A DNA stretch of 64,000 nucleotides from Datura wrightii (GCA_035772735.1 JASDFA010000003.1:61438501-61502500), one strand, 5' to 3'; positions 21,078 to 31,203 are shown, counted from the first letter of the stretch. Made by a program: numbers and translations. The notes: generated from the sequence alone by a model not told the origin.

Positions 21078-21290
21078 AGTGAGCCTACGCGATGGCTCCG
21101 TGTCACGGAGGAGGTGCTCCGCGTTACCCTCGTGACACGTTGAAGAGTGTTCCAGATTTTTTAAAAATCTAAAACACTGGTGCGATGGCTCCGTGTCACG
21201 GAGGGGGTGCTCTGCGTTACCCTCTGTGACACATTGAGTGTTATTTCGCGTCGGGTCACACCGGGTCGCCGGGTTACCCGCGCGAAATAT
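21078..21290 (+). promoter_or_regulatory. Internal type I palindromic array of C
   Basis: Two copies of GCGATGGCTCCGTGTCACGG followed by GAGG...GTGCTC and a TTACCCTC-GTGACACGTTGA half, then GGGTCACACCGGGTCGCCGGG. These are the units seen in the LTR array of the same element and in E. It lies between the post-pol stem-loops and the leader of the 3' ORF. A TATA-like TTTAAAA follows at 21294-21300. It may be an internal promoter for the 3' ORF. Confidence 0.6.
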
Positions 21291-21293
21291 CAC

Positions 21294-21300
21294 TTTAAAA
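21294..21300 (+). promoter_or_regulatory. TATA-like box upstream of the C 3' ORF
   Basis: TTTAAAA, then CCCTGATTTC. D has TTTAAAAATTCCC and B TTTTTAACCCC at the equivalent place, after a GGGTC/GACCC-rich stretch. It is a weak match to a TATA box. Confidence 0.4.
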
Positions 21301-21435
21301 CCCTGATTTCCCTCATTTCTTTCCTTATTTTCCCTTCCCTCCGCGACCAACACCCCAAATTCCATTCTCCCTCAACGTGACACGAACCTAGGCATCAATT
21401 TTCTTCAAGTTTTCTTCAATTTCATTGGATTAAAG

Positions 21436-22073
21436 GTATGTTCTTGAACTTTACCTAATTTTTGCTTGATTATTCGATTCTTGAACATGTGTAGTGATTG
21501 AACCTTGCCCTAAGTGAGAATTAAGCTTGAATTCATTTAAGTTATGATTGATTGATGTTCATAGTATCTTTGTGAGTATATGAACTCGATGAATGCATGT
21601 GTTATTGAATTTTTGCGAAATTGTTAGCTAGGGTTGGAAATTGAATAGGAAGAAGACTAAAATTGTTTGAAATGTTGAAAAAAAGTTGGGTTGTGCAATG
21701 TGGGTGAATTGAATTATGTTGTGATTAATGTTGAATATGCTAAGTAGATAAGGGATTTTTGGGAGAATGAAATTGGTGAATTGCATAGGTTGTTGAGAAA
21801 AAAATTTGGCTAACTGCTATGATGATGTAATGGAATCGATGGCAACATTTTTATTCAATTTACAAAGTCTGAGTAGTACAGAGTAATTGTTCCATTGACT
21901 TATATGAATGCACTAAGCATGATGGAATGTTAAATATTGGGAAAGCATGAATGTCTTGTCGAATTGTTTGGAATGCGGCTAAAGACTAAGTGTAGGGTGT
22001 TCCAATTAAACCCAACCTTAGTTGTAGCTAGTTATGATTTGAATAACATTGGGATTGTATGTTAAATGTGCAG
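21436..22073 (+). other. Predicted 5' leader intron of the C 3' ORF
   Basis: TTAAAG/GTATGTTC (donor at 21436) and TTAAATGTGCAG/GAACA (acceptor at 22073), 638 nt, ending 5 nt before the ATG. AT-rich without a credible ORF. The same donor and acceptor placement occurs in B (9778-9088). A polypurine-like TAAGTGTAGGGT lies inside at 21987-21998. Confidence 0.58.
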
Positions 22074-22078
22074 GAACA

Positions 22079-23297
22079 ATGTCAGGCAGACAAGATAAGG
22101 GTAAGGGCGCATCCACATCGGGCGCCGGCAGAAAAAGAATACGATTGGGAACAGCAGTTCCTGCAGCATCATCGGTTCCGCGAGGCCAACACCAACAATA
22201 CGGAACCCGATGGGTGAGTGATGAAGGGAAGAAGTGGTATGCAAAACACAAAGAAACCAAATACTTCCTGGAAGAGCATATAGCACGGGAACCGCTGGCA
22301 CAGGAATTCCCGTGGATTGTACACGAGATTGACACAACTGGGCTTAACTTCATCTTCGAAGAGCCCAGGGAGTGCAATCTCCATCTCATTCGGGAGTTCT
22401 ATGCCAACTGGAACCCAACCCTCCGCAGTCACACCGTCAAAATCAGGGGGTAGGTTGTCATTTTAGAGCCCCATCACTTGAATGCTATAGTGGGGGCGCG
22501 GGACACAGACGCCCATGTCCTCCGGCAGTTGAGCATCACTCCACCTTATGAGGACATCAGACGCACTCTATGAGGAGCCCGTTCGACAGCAAGGTGGAGC
22601 AGGCACATGTAGAGGGGCTACCACCAGACGTTTCCCTACTCGTAGATGAACAAGGAAGTCAGGATCTGGTTGAAAATTTTGTGCCCATGCTTGATCCCGG
22701 GGGTGCACATGATAGATGTCACCTGGGACCGAGTCTGCTTGGTGTATGCCCTGTTGAGGGGCTTGAAATAAATGTTGGGGCGGTGATAATCTCCGACATG
22801 AAGAGAGCCCGACTCCATCAAGGGCACAGATATGGGTTCCGTGGTTTGCTTACCACGTTTTTGAGGGGCCATGATATCGAGGAGGAGGCCCTGGATTACA
22901 TCCCACAGATTGAGAGGCGTGCCTTGGATGTCACCAAAACCAAGGCACCTGACACTACTCATGGGCCGGTGCTCACACTAGCCGAGCGACATGCTCGGGA
23001 TGATCAGTATATGGCCCGCATGTACGGGATGCAGATGCTGCAGTTGCACATTGGCGGGAAGCCGGCAACAGAGGATGAGCTGTGGAAACTCGAGCTGGAT
23101 TACCCATTCGGCGAGAATGCCCGAGCTCTATGCAAAGTGGGCCCGCATTTGTGGAGCCCGTAGATGATTAGGTCCCCACCGATGAGGAGACACGTCGGGA
23201 GGACTCAGATGTTGAGTTAGATGAGGACAGCGGGGGTGATTTTGATATGGGAGACGAGGCAACGGCACCTGATGAAGAAGTTGAATACTTCGATTGA
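22079..23297 (+). pseudogene. 3' ORF of C, putative plant transposon protein domain, disrupted
   Basis: ATG at 22079 (MSGRQDKGKGASTSGAGRKR), then DEGKKWYAKHKETKYFLEEH, LHLIREFYANWNP, a TAG at about 22451 (GQVV in B), HHLNAIVGARDTDAHVLRQL, a stop and frameshift near 22571, and from there an open stretch to 23163. The C-terminus is acidic and ends EEVEYFD before TGA at 23295. It is homologous to B 7870-9082 and more distantly to D 37705-39792. The REFYANW block places it with putative plant transposon proteins; no transposase catalytic triad or membrane segment can be seen. The basic N-terminus and acidic C-terminus are constant features. Function unknown. Confidence 0.78.
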
Positions 23298-23365
23298 TCA
23301 GGGAGTTTCACCACCTACCTTTATGATATGTTGAAATTATGTGAACATTGGGGATAGTGTTTGAT

Positions 23366-23380
23366 TTAAGTGTGGGGTGG
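23366..23380 (+). other. Polypurine-like motif after the 3' ORF of C
   Basis: TTAAGTGTGGGGTGGG, about 70 nt after the ORF stop and nearly identical to the true polypurine tract at 25079. Confidence 0.6.
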
Positions 23381-23616
23381 GAGTAGTTAGGTGCCAGCTT
23401 CGTTTTTGTGTATGTTTATGTTGTGGTTGTGCTTGTGAAAAATGTGACCCTGTGACTTTGTGTTGTGTGTTCTGTAATTAAGTGGTGTTGTAATGAATGG
23501 TAAGCTGTTGTGTGCTGTGTTGAGCTATTGTTGCTTGGTTGTTGTGTAAATATTTTTGTTTTCTATCGAAATTATCGAAATTTTTAAAATTTTTGTTGAA
23601 TTTCTTTTATGTTGGG

Positions 23617-23725
23617 TTTCTCGGCCTTTGTTTTCGGTGCTTTTACCGAGAATAGTCCCATTGAACCGAAGTCATAGATAGTGACCGTTCCCTATGATGG
23701 ATGGATGACGACCGTCTTAAGGGAA
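23617..23725 (+). other. Conserved stem-loops SL-d and SL-c of C
   Basis: SL-d: TTCTCGG (23618-23624) pairs with CCGAGAA (23646-23652). SL-c: TTCCCT (23688-23693) pairs with AGGGAA (23720-23725) around ATGGATGGATGACGACCGTC. Both are conserved in B, and SL-c in A. Confidence 0.58.
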
Positions 23726-25057
23726 ATGTAGTCGATAGGAGTTGTTTTTTCTTTCTTTATTTTCTTTGTTTTGTTTGTTTCCCAAACGTGTCACTACTTC
23801 ATGGTTCGAAATTCTTGTTACGTGTTGTACATGATATTAAGATGCAAAGGTGATTCGTATGAAAGCATGAAAATGTGTAACATGTTGAGATACCTAGGCT
23901 ATAGAGTTCGATTCGGTGTGATCGAGGCTTAATAGTGAATTCTTGTAATTAGCTGATTGAAGAGTCTGTGAATATGTCTTGAGTTGAGCATGTGCAGTGA
24001 GTGTGAGGTAAGGTTTCGATTATTCCATGCTATTGTGAAGTGTCTAGAACTTGCCTGGTATGTGTACTAAACGAAATGAAGGATGTGTCGTGTAGGAAAG
24101 GATGTAGACATTTCATTGATTAAACCGAAAGTTTCTCCATTATCATACCTACCTTGAATGTACATCCTAGTTAGCCCCATTGAGCCTTTAGCCTATTTTT
24201 TTCTTTCTTTGAAGAGGTACAAACCGAGTTTAATCCCTTCTTTTCATTAGCCGTGAATTCGATCCAAAACTCTTAAGCGCTCAAGAAAAAACAATTTTCC
24301 CACAGTGTAAAGGAGTGAGAATTGTGAAAAGGAAGGAAAAGCGGAGCGGAAGTGGTGAAAGTTAAAGAAAAGGTCAAAGGTGCACTTGCTGAAATTAAAT
24401 TAAATAAAGATGTATAACTAATCTTTGCTAGTATGTCGAGTGTGCTTAAAGAAATGGGAACAAAAACAAAGAAAAAATTTCTTCAAGAATGGGAGGATGA
24501 AGGAAGAAAAAAATCGCCGTAATGATGGTGGTATGTATTGAAAAGCGCTTGAGGAAGCTAGTTGTTATTATTGGTTAGCCCAATATTTGCTAGTTCCTTA
24601 GCTTACATTACAACCCGTTAAGTCCTACGTGATCTTACATAACTCGTCCTTATATTAGTGGAGTAATACACTAGAGGCAAGCCTATGGTTCATGACATGA
24701 TGCATGTGAATTCTTTGGGAGAGAGAGCAAAATTGTATTCATATACCCCTACATGTAGTGCTTTGGAAATCATATGATAGCAAATGGGGTATTTCTCTTG
24801 TGTTGTGAGGGCACATGCTTGACGAGAGATTAATTTCGTGTCAGATGTCTTAATCAGTTGATTTGCACGAGTTTGCCAAGATCGAGAATTAATTCTTGAG
24901 CTTAGGATATCTTAATGTGATGTACTTCATTGTATTGATGAGACCATGCATGTTTCTTGATGATTTGCTATATTAAATAATCGATATAGTTGTAGCTTGA
25001 ATTGTTGAGCCAAAGTAGCTATGCGCGAGTGTCAATTGCATGAGATGTGAGAATATT
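23726..25057 (+). other. Long 3' UTR of C
   Basis: Noncoding. It carries ordered blocks shared with A, B and partly D, such as GTGTCTAGAACTTGCCTGG near 24037 and TTAGCCCCATTGAGCCTTTA near 24172. It is longer than needed for polyadenylation; packaging signals are a reasonable guess. Confidence 0.6.
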
Positions 25058-25093
25058 GTTCGAGGACGAACAAGAGTTTAAGTGTGGGGTAAG
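25058..25093 (+). other. 3' polypurine tract of C with GTTCGAGGACGAACAA block
   Basis: GTTCGAGGACGAACAA, then TTTAAGTGTGGGGTAAG directly before the 3' LTR. Confidence 0.9.
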
Positions 25094-26504
25094 TGATCTT
25101 GGGCAAAATTGCATGCCCAAGTGATACTCAAACGCTTTATTTCGTCTTGTTTATCGATTGTTGTGTGTACATTCTCATGTGATTTTTAGTAGAAATGTGA
25201 ATTTATACTAACCAACATGATTAGTATTGTTTTGCAGGTAAAAGGAAATTTTGGAAGCTAATATACATGTTGGTGAAGATCAGGAATGAACTTGGAAGGA
25301 AAGAGTGGAAAATGACAAGGGAGAGCAGCAAAAATAGAGGCTCCGCGATGGAGCCGTGTCACGTTGCCATCGCGGAGGCACTCTTCCTCGGATGAAATAA
25401 TTTGGTCAATTTCCAGTGAACGTGCGCGATAGCACCGTGTCACGTTGGACAGGCTCCGCAATGCAAGCCGTGGCACGTTGAGGTGAAATTGCCTGGGAGC
25501 CGAATTCCAGTGAGGGTCCGCGATACCTCCGTGGCACGGAGGGAGTGCTCCGCGATACACTCTGTGCCACGTTGCTTGTTATTCCGGGAAAAATTCTCAA
25601 CAGTATAAATAGCACACTTAGGTTTTATTTTAAACACTCTGACTTGTTAGAGCAAGAACGTGGGTTACAGGCAGTTGAGGGGACGAAAATTCTAGGGTTC
25701 TTCTCTATCTCTTTCTCTTTTATCTAAATTGTTTGTACGAATTATACTTATTTGATGATATTTAATCCACAAATGAGTGGCTAAATTCACTTCTTGCTGA
25801 GGTTAAGAACAATTGTAGTGGAATGTAATTGTTGATCATTTCAGTTTTCATCTTTTCTTCAATGGTTGTTCTATCAATTCTTGTTCTTACTGCATTAATG
25901 TTTGGCTGATATTAATGTATATCTAGAAAATCCAATTTTGATTTTGAAAAGGAAAGAAATTGGAAAGATTTGAATTGGTAGGATATGATCTCTTCTTAGT
26001 TTGGAAAATTGAGAATTGATTTACATTCAGAATAGAAATATATCTGAAAGTCTTATTAGTCAATTAAGGAATCGGGAATGTATGGCAAGAACATGAAATT
26101 CTTTTATCACAGAAATGTAGATTAAGGCTCGTGATTCTTAAGTTGGATAGGAGTCTAAAGTTCCAATCCATAAGCAATAATTCTTGACTAGCAACCGAAG
26201 GAAAGATTAACTGAATTGTATTGATAAATTAATTCCCTGCATGTTCGTTTTAACCTCAGCTTGCTCATTACTATTGTTCAGACTCACTTTGTAATTTAGC
26301 CTTAGATTCTTATTAATTAGTAAACTCAAACTCTCAAAATATTATTTATTTGGTTGTCTGCATTCTTAAAAATATAGTTTATTAACGCTTAAGTTAATTA
26401 GTACCGTAGCTCAGTCCCTGTGGGATCGATACTTGGCTTTACTTAAGCCACTTTACTACTTGTTCGACCACGTGCACTTGTGTGTAGTCACCACAACCCC
26501 AACA
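25094..26504 (+). repeat. 3' LTR of element C
   Basis: 1411 bp, TGATCTTGGGC to ACA. The array (25341-25575) has a perfect 11 bp inverted repeat at 25341-25351/25367-25377, and the TATA box is at 25604-25610. Confidence 0.95.
25341..25575 (+). promoter_or_regulatory. Type I palindromic array of the C 3' LTR
   Basis: CTCCGCGATGG (25341-25351), a 15 nt loop and CCATCGCGGAG (25367-25377), then CCGTGTCACGTTGGA, CCGTGGCACGTTGAG and CCTCCGTGGCACGGAGG units. It ends about 30 bp before the TATA box. Confidence 0.72.
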
Positions 26505-26509
26505 AGACT
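26505..26509. repeat. Target site duplication of C, right copy
   Basis: AGACT, identical to 13906-13910. Confidence 0.93.
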
Positions 26510-26680
26510 TGTGCATGTAATCAGATGTGATGTTTTGTTTAGACTTCTGCTATGTTATTTATGATGATCTTCCACTTATTATGATTGAGTTAGAAGTATG
26601 TTCATGCCATGGATCAACTTGGAGCCTCTTGGGGTTTCTTGTCCCGTGTCTCGACCCAAGCCTATGTTCGGGTCGTGATA
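26510..26680 (+). repeat. 3' LTR of chromovirus K, last part
   Basis: Continues the LTR broken at 13910. It ends GGTCGTGATA, where the H LTR ends GTCGTGACA, so the terminal CA has probably mutated to TA. A block CGTGTCTCGACCC near 26646 also matches the H LTR end. Confidence 0.8.
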
Positions 26681-27063
26681 AATTGACATTATGGTTCTAG
26701 TCGTACCGTTTCCGACACTTAGTCAATTCTGTAGCAGCCAAAGAATGTAGGAGATCAAAGGATGACCTGTACAATCTTGTTACGGGTCGTATGACTAGTC
26801 ATAGGATGAGTCGATGCTAGATATGCAAATTTCCTGTTAGCTTAGGAAAAGATTTCGAATATTTGTATAAATACCTTTTATGTTTTTTAGTAGGAGAATG
26901 ATGAGTAGACATGTGATTACATTGAGAGAAGGTTTTTAGTTAATTTTTTGTGAATTATTATCTTGTTTTGAAGATCAATTCTTGAGATCAACACTTGGTT
27001 TTCTCAATTGTTCTTGATTTTGTTCATCAATATTCAAAGCAGGATTTCTTCTAATTATTATGA
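26681..27063 (+). repeat. Fragment of a D-type LTR
   Basis: About 380 bp collinear with the D 3' LTR at about 41880-42245: a shared CAATTCTGTAGAAGCCAA-like block, TAGTCATAGGATGAGTCG, a TATAAATA box (26866-26873) and TTCTCAATTGTTCTTGATTT. Both ends are truncated, against K on the left and against the integrase of H on the right. Confidence 0.78.
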
Positions 27064-27920
27064 CGTCTGATGACTCTGAGCATTTTTCATCCTTTCCTTA
27101 ATAAGCTGGACTTTCTCCATGGCCTTATGAACTGAATCTATCCCTATCAACATGCCTCACATACTTCAAACCAATCAACAGACGATCTACACCTCCACCC
27201 ATAGAGAGCCTTAAATAGAGCCATCTAAATGTTGGAGTGGTAACTATTACTATAAGCAAACTCGATGAGATATAAATGATCATCCCAACTATCCTTGAAG
27301 CCAATCACACATGCTCTCAACATGTCCTCAAGAGTCTGAATGGTTGGCTCGACCTTCCTATCTGTCTGCGGGTGAAAAATCGTGCTAAGATTGTCTTAGT
27401 ACCAAGTTCATTTAGGAATGATCTCCAAAATTGTGAGGTAAACTGAGTACCTCCATATAGATGATGGAAAAGGGAATTCTATACAACTGAACTAACTCTG
27501 GAATGTACAATTTAGCATAGTACTCAGCTGAATCGGTAGTTTTGATCGGTAATAAATGAGCTGCCTTGGTCAACCTGCACAACCACCCAAATAGAGTCAT
27601 ATTGTCGGCGATTACGAGGAAACCCTGTAACAAAGTCCATATTGATCTCCTCCCACTTCTAAGCAGGGATACTAATGTCCTATAGCATACCTCCAGGTCC
27701 TTGTTGCTCAACTTTCACTTGTTGACGATTCAGACACTTATCCAAAAGCTCCGATGTGTCCTTCTTCATGCTATTCCACCAATAAACCTCCCGTACGTCA
27801 CAGTACATCTTGGTGGCACATGGGTGGATAGAATTCCTAGAGAGATTAGACTTGACCAACATCTACTCTCTCAAGTCAACAACACCCAGAACACATAAAA
27901 ATGGCCCTAATAACGAAGTA
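27064..27920 (-). pseudogene. Integrase of chromovirus H, truncated
   Basis: Minus strand. The zinc-binding region reads IHPCATKMY, DVREVYWWNSMKKD and DKCLNRQQ, where the second Cys of the usual C-x2-C has become Arg. Core: WVVVDRLTKAAHLLPIK and YYAKLYIPELVQLY, then a frameshift destroys the second catalytic Asp (near 27470). DSWDDHLYLIEFAYSNSYHS, YGWRCRSSVGWFE and the QSHQT block can be read further on with several stops. It stops dead at about 27064, before the chromodomain, against a D-type LTR fragment. The 3' UTR and 3' LTR are absent. Confidence 0.88.
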
Positions 27921-28020
27921 TACCATCTCTCTTGGGAGAAGACCTCCACCTTCTGATTCTGGACCATTTCCTTTAGTTTTACTAACATAGGTTCCTCAAC
28001 TTGCCTCGACTTGACCTTGG

Positions 28021-28630
28021 TCACTAATGAAGATTCTGAACCATTCTGAGTAATAACACCACCATCTGCTAAGTTAACAAGGTGAACTCCTAAATGAGCA
28101 AGGCTGTGGACATCCTTTGCTAACTCCTTCCTCCCATCCTCCACTTGAGAACTACTCTCCATGGACAGTTTGCTAAGGGAATCCACCACTATATTGGCCT
28201 TGACCGGATGATAAAGGACACTCATATCATAGTCCTTGAGAAGCTCTAGCCACCTTTGTTGCATATTCAGTTCCTTTTGAGTGAACACATACTGAAGGCT
28301 CTTGTGGTCCATAAACACATCCACATGCACCCCATACAAGTAGTGTCTCCAAATCTTCAATGAAAACACCACGGCTGCCAACTTAGGTCATGCATCAGGT
28401 AATTCTTCTCCTGAGTCATAAGCTATTTAGAGGCATACGAAGTGACCTTACCATGATGCATCAACACACAACCAAGACCAACCCTTGAAGCATCACAATA
28501 CACAATGAATCCATCCGTGCCCTTGGGTAGAGTCAATACTGGCCCTGAAGTGAGCTGAGTCTTTAACTCCTGGAAACTCTTCCCATAGGCATCTGACCAC
28601 TAAAATTTTACTTTCTTCTGAGTCAACTTA
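28021..28630 (-). pseudogene. RNase H of chromovirus H
   Basis: Minus strand. YCDASRVGLGCVLMHHGKV (first Asp motif, near 28490), then a frameshift, then SLKIWRHYLYGVHVDVFMDHKSLQYVF and NIVVDSLSKLSMES (VVADALSRKS in relatives, so the Ala before the last Asp position is altered). It joins RT upstream and the connection to integrase downstream. Confidence 0.88.
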
Positions 28631-28639
28631 GTCAACAGT

Positions 28640-29480
28640 GCTGCAATGGAGAAAATCCTTCAACAAACCTCCTGTAACAGCTAGTCAAACCCAAGAAACT
28701 CCTGATATCTGAAGGACTAACTGGTCTAGGCTAATTCTTTACCGTCTATATTTTTAGAGTCTACCCTGCACCCTTGCTTGACACTATATGACCCAAAAAT
28801 GCAATTGAGTTCACCCAAAAATCATACTTGCTGAATTTAGTAAATAGTTAGAGATCCTTGAGTCTGTAGCACAATCCTCAAATGAGCGGCATGCTCCTCC
28901 TTGCTCCAAGAGTATATGAGAATATCATCTAAGAAGACAATCACGAACATATCCAAATACATCTTGAACACCCTGTTCCTTAAGTCCATAAAAGTTACAG
29001 GAGCATTCGTTAGTCCAGAATACATAACTATGAACTCATAGTGACCATACCGAATCCTAAAAGTTTTCTTCATGATGTCACTCTCTCTAACTTTGAGCTG
29101 ATGATATCCAGATATAAGGTCTATCTTTGAGAAGCACTTAGCACCCTGAAGTTGGTCAAACAAGTCAATCAATTCTAGGGAGGGAATACTTTTTCTTGAT
29201 AGTGACCTTGTTCAACTACCGATAATTAGTGCACATTCTAAGAGAACCAACCATCTTCCGAACAAAGAGAACCGATGCACCTCACAAGGATTTACTAGGC
29301 CTAATTTCCATTATCTAGGAGATATTTCAACTACTCTTCCAACTCCTTTAGTTCGAGTTAGCCTATTCTATAAGGAGGAACTTATATGGGTTGCTTATCG
29401 GGGAAAAGGTCGATACCATAGTCAATCTCCCGCTCAGGAGGGACTCCTGGTAGACCATCTGGAAATACCTTTGGATACTC
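28640..29480 (-). pseudogene. Reverse transcriptase of chromovirus H
   Basis: Minus strand. The clear open stretch is 29172-28837: DLFDQLQGAKCFSKIDLISG, YHQLKVRESDI, RIRYGHYEFIVMYSGLTNAP and the polymerase site FLDDILIYS (28940-28910). Upstream pieces of the N-terminal part (DYGIDLFPDKQPI) are interrupted by many stops. It is collinear with E 57386-58294 and therefore of Tekay/Del type, but far more decayed. Confidence 0.9.
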
Positions 29481-29499
29481 CCACACTATAGGAACTGAT

Positions 29500-30000
29500 T
29501 GAAGAGTCGGGGAACCGGATATAGCATCCTTAACCTAGACTAGATGGTACACACAACCATTAGAAATCAACTTCTTGGCCTTGAGATAGGAAACAAAGCA
29601 ACCTACAGGCACAACTGAACTACCCTTCAATTCTAGGACTGGTTCACCTAGAAGTCGAAACTCTACTGTACAGGTTCTATAATTTACTAAGGCATAACAT
29701 GCATGCAGCCAATGCATACCGAAGATAACATCAAAATCTGTCATTTCTAACTTTCTAAGTAGGCTGAGGTGGCTTTCTGACAGACCGTGACATGGAAATT
29801 TTTGTATACTCCTCGAGCTATAATTGTGTTACTGACTAGTGTAGAGAATGATAGGGGTTCTAATAGGATTTTTGGAATGACTCTGAAACTATAGAAACAT
29901 AAGGAGTCAGAAAAGATAAGGTAGCCCCTAGATCTAACAATGCATATACATTAAGACAGAATACTCGTAATGTACTAGTGACAAGATCTTGAGAGACTTC
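29500..30000 (-). pseudogene. Protease of chromovirus H
   Basis: Minus strand. LLDLGATLSFLTPYV (active site near 29920-29940), a frameshifted middle, and an open C-terminal part from 29744 with DFDVIFGMHWLHACYALVN and YLKAKKLISNGCVYHLV. It matches E 56960-57310 in order. Confidence 0.82.
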
Positions 30001-31184
30001 TTGCTCTTGAAGAGATGAGAGAGCATAAAATTTATTCTGACGCTGACCACCACCTGCACTAGTGGATGCACCATGCTGAGCTAAGCGTGCTGGTGGAGCT
30101 GTTGCACTGGTGACTGGGTCATAACCTCTACTAGGGCCCTATCTAGCTGAAGGGAAATCTTTGAGTAGATATTTGGGCTACCCATACCCGTAACACGCAC
30201 CTGAACTTTCTAGACACTCTCTAGTGTACCTCTTACCACACCTACCATAGTCTAAAATAGTGGGCTCTCCTGACTTGCTCCCCTGACCTCTAGAGCCTAA
30301 CGCCCCACCCCTCTAATCACTCCTCGATCTTGACAGAACACTGGTTGATGATTGCGCTGCGATCGATAATCTCTGGTGGGACTATTGACGGTGTCCTCCA
30401 CCAAACCTCTGCTAAAACTGTTTGTAACTCCCTATCCTGGCCCTCTTGGCCTCTCTCTCCTTCTCCTTCATCTGATCCGCCTCTATCTACTATGCGTATA
30501 TAACCAACCATGAGAAGTCTAGATCACTATTTAGCATAGCGGTCCTGCACTCCTTAACCAGCGAGTCTGATACTCCATTCACAAACCTGCTCATATGAGC
30601 CCTGTGATCCGCAACCATCTCTGATGCATACATGGATAGCCGGGTAAACTTGAAGGCATACTCTTGGACAGTCCTGTGGTTTTGCTTCAAGTTGAAAAAT
30701 TCCGCTGCCTCGCCTCCCTCAAGTCTCTAGGAAAGAACCTATCCAAGAAGCCAATCACAAACTCATCCCAACTCCAGGGAACTGCTCCCACTCCTTACCA
30801 TCCTTCTACTAGCGGTACCATATGTAAGCAATCCCCTTCAGCTGATTGGAGGCTAAATCTGCACTCTCCTATCCAGTCACCCCAACAATCTGGGTGATCT
30901 TCTGCACCTCCTCAATAAACTCATGCGTGTCTTCATCCACTTTCGACCCCAAAACCTCAGGTGGATTCACCTAAGTCTCAAACTCTAGCCGCTGTTGCGT
31001 GTCCATTCTGAGGAACATAAGCCACCACTTTCTAATTGGCCTGAGTAGTCATCGCCTATGCCAACATCAAAAATTCCACTATGAACTCAGCATGAGTGAC
31101 CTACTCAAGCATAGGATCGGCTAGTGCTGGTGGGGCTTGCTGATGCCCATCTATATTGCCATTGTCGTGGCCATCCATTGCCAT
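30001..31184 (-). pseudogene. gag: gag of chromovirus H
   Basis: Minus strand, starting at ATG 31184 (MAMDGHDNGN). Recognisable pieces are EDTHEFIEEVQKITQIVG, ASNQLKGIAYIWYR, and KQNHRTVQEYAFKFTRLSMY with ADHRAHMSRFVNGVSDSL (open 30690-30490), equivalent to the E gag block VREYSLQFNSLARYA. A degraded knuckle lies near 30210-30250. Many stops and frameshifts. Confidence 0.82.
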
Positions 31185-31203
31185 TCCTTCTTTCATGTTA
31201 GAT

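Larger units (their letters stand above)
13911..26504 (+). mobile_element. Element C: full-length Athila-like Ty3-gypsy retrotransposon with 3' ORF
   Basis: 12,594 bp, flanked by a perfect AGACT duplication within the K LTR. Order: 5' LTR, tRNA-Asp primer-binding site, gag, protease, RT, RNase H, integrase, double stem-loop, internal palindromic array, predicted intron, 3' ORF, long 3' UTR with two stem-loops, polypurine tract, 3' LTR. The LTRs are 1400 and 1411 bp and differ by roughly 4-5 percent by eye, so it is older than A and E. All genes are recognisable, but each carries a few stops or frameshifts. It is the only source in the window of a near-complete Athila-like pol, and so the model for the partner that A, B and D would need. 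Confidence 0.95.

Noticed and set aside
22079..23297. 3' ORF as a DNA transposon transposase
   Set aside because: Despite the domain name there is no visible DDE/DDD triad and no terminal inverted repeats around it. It lies inside an LTR element.
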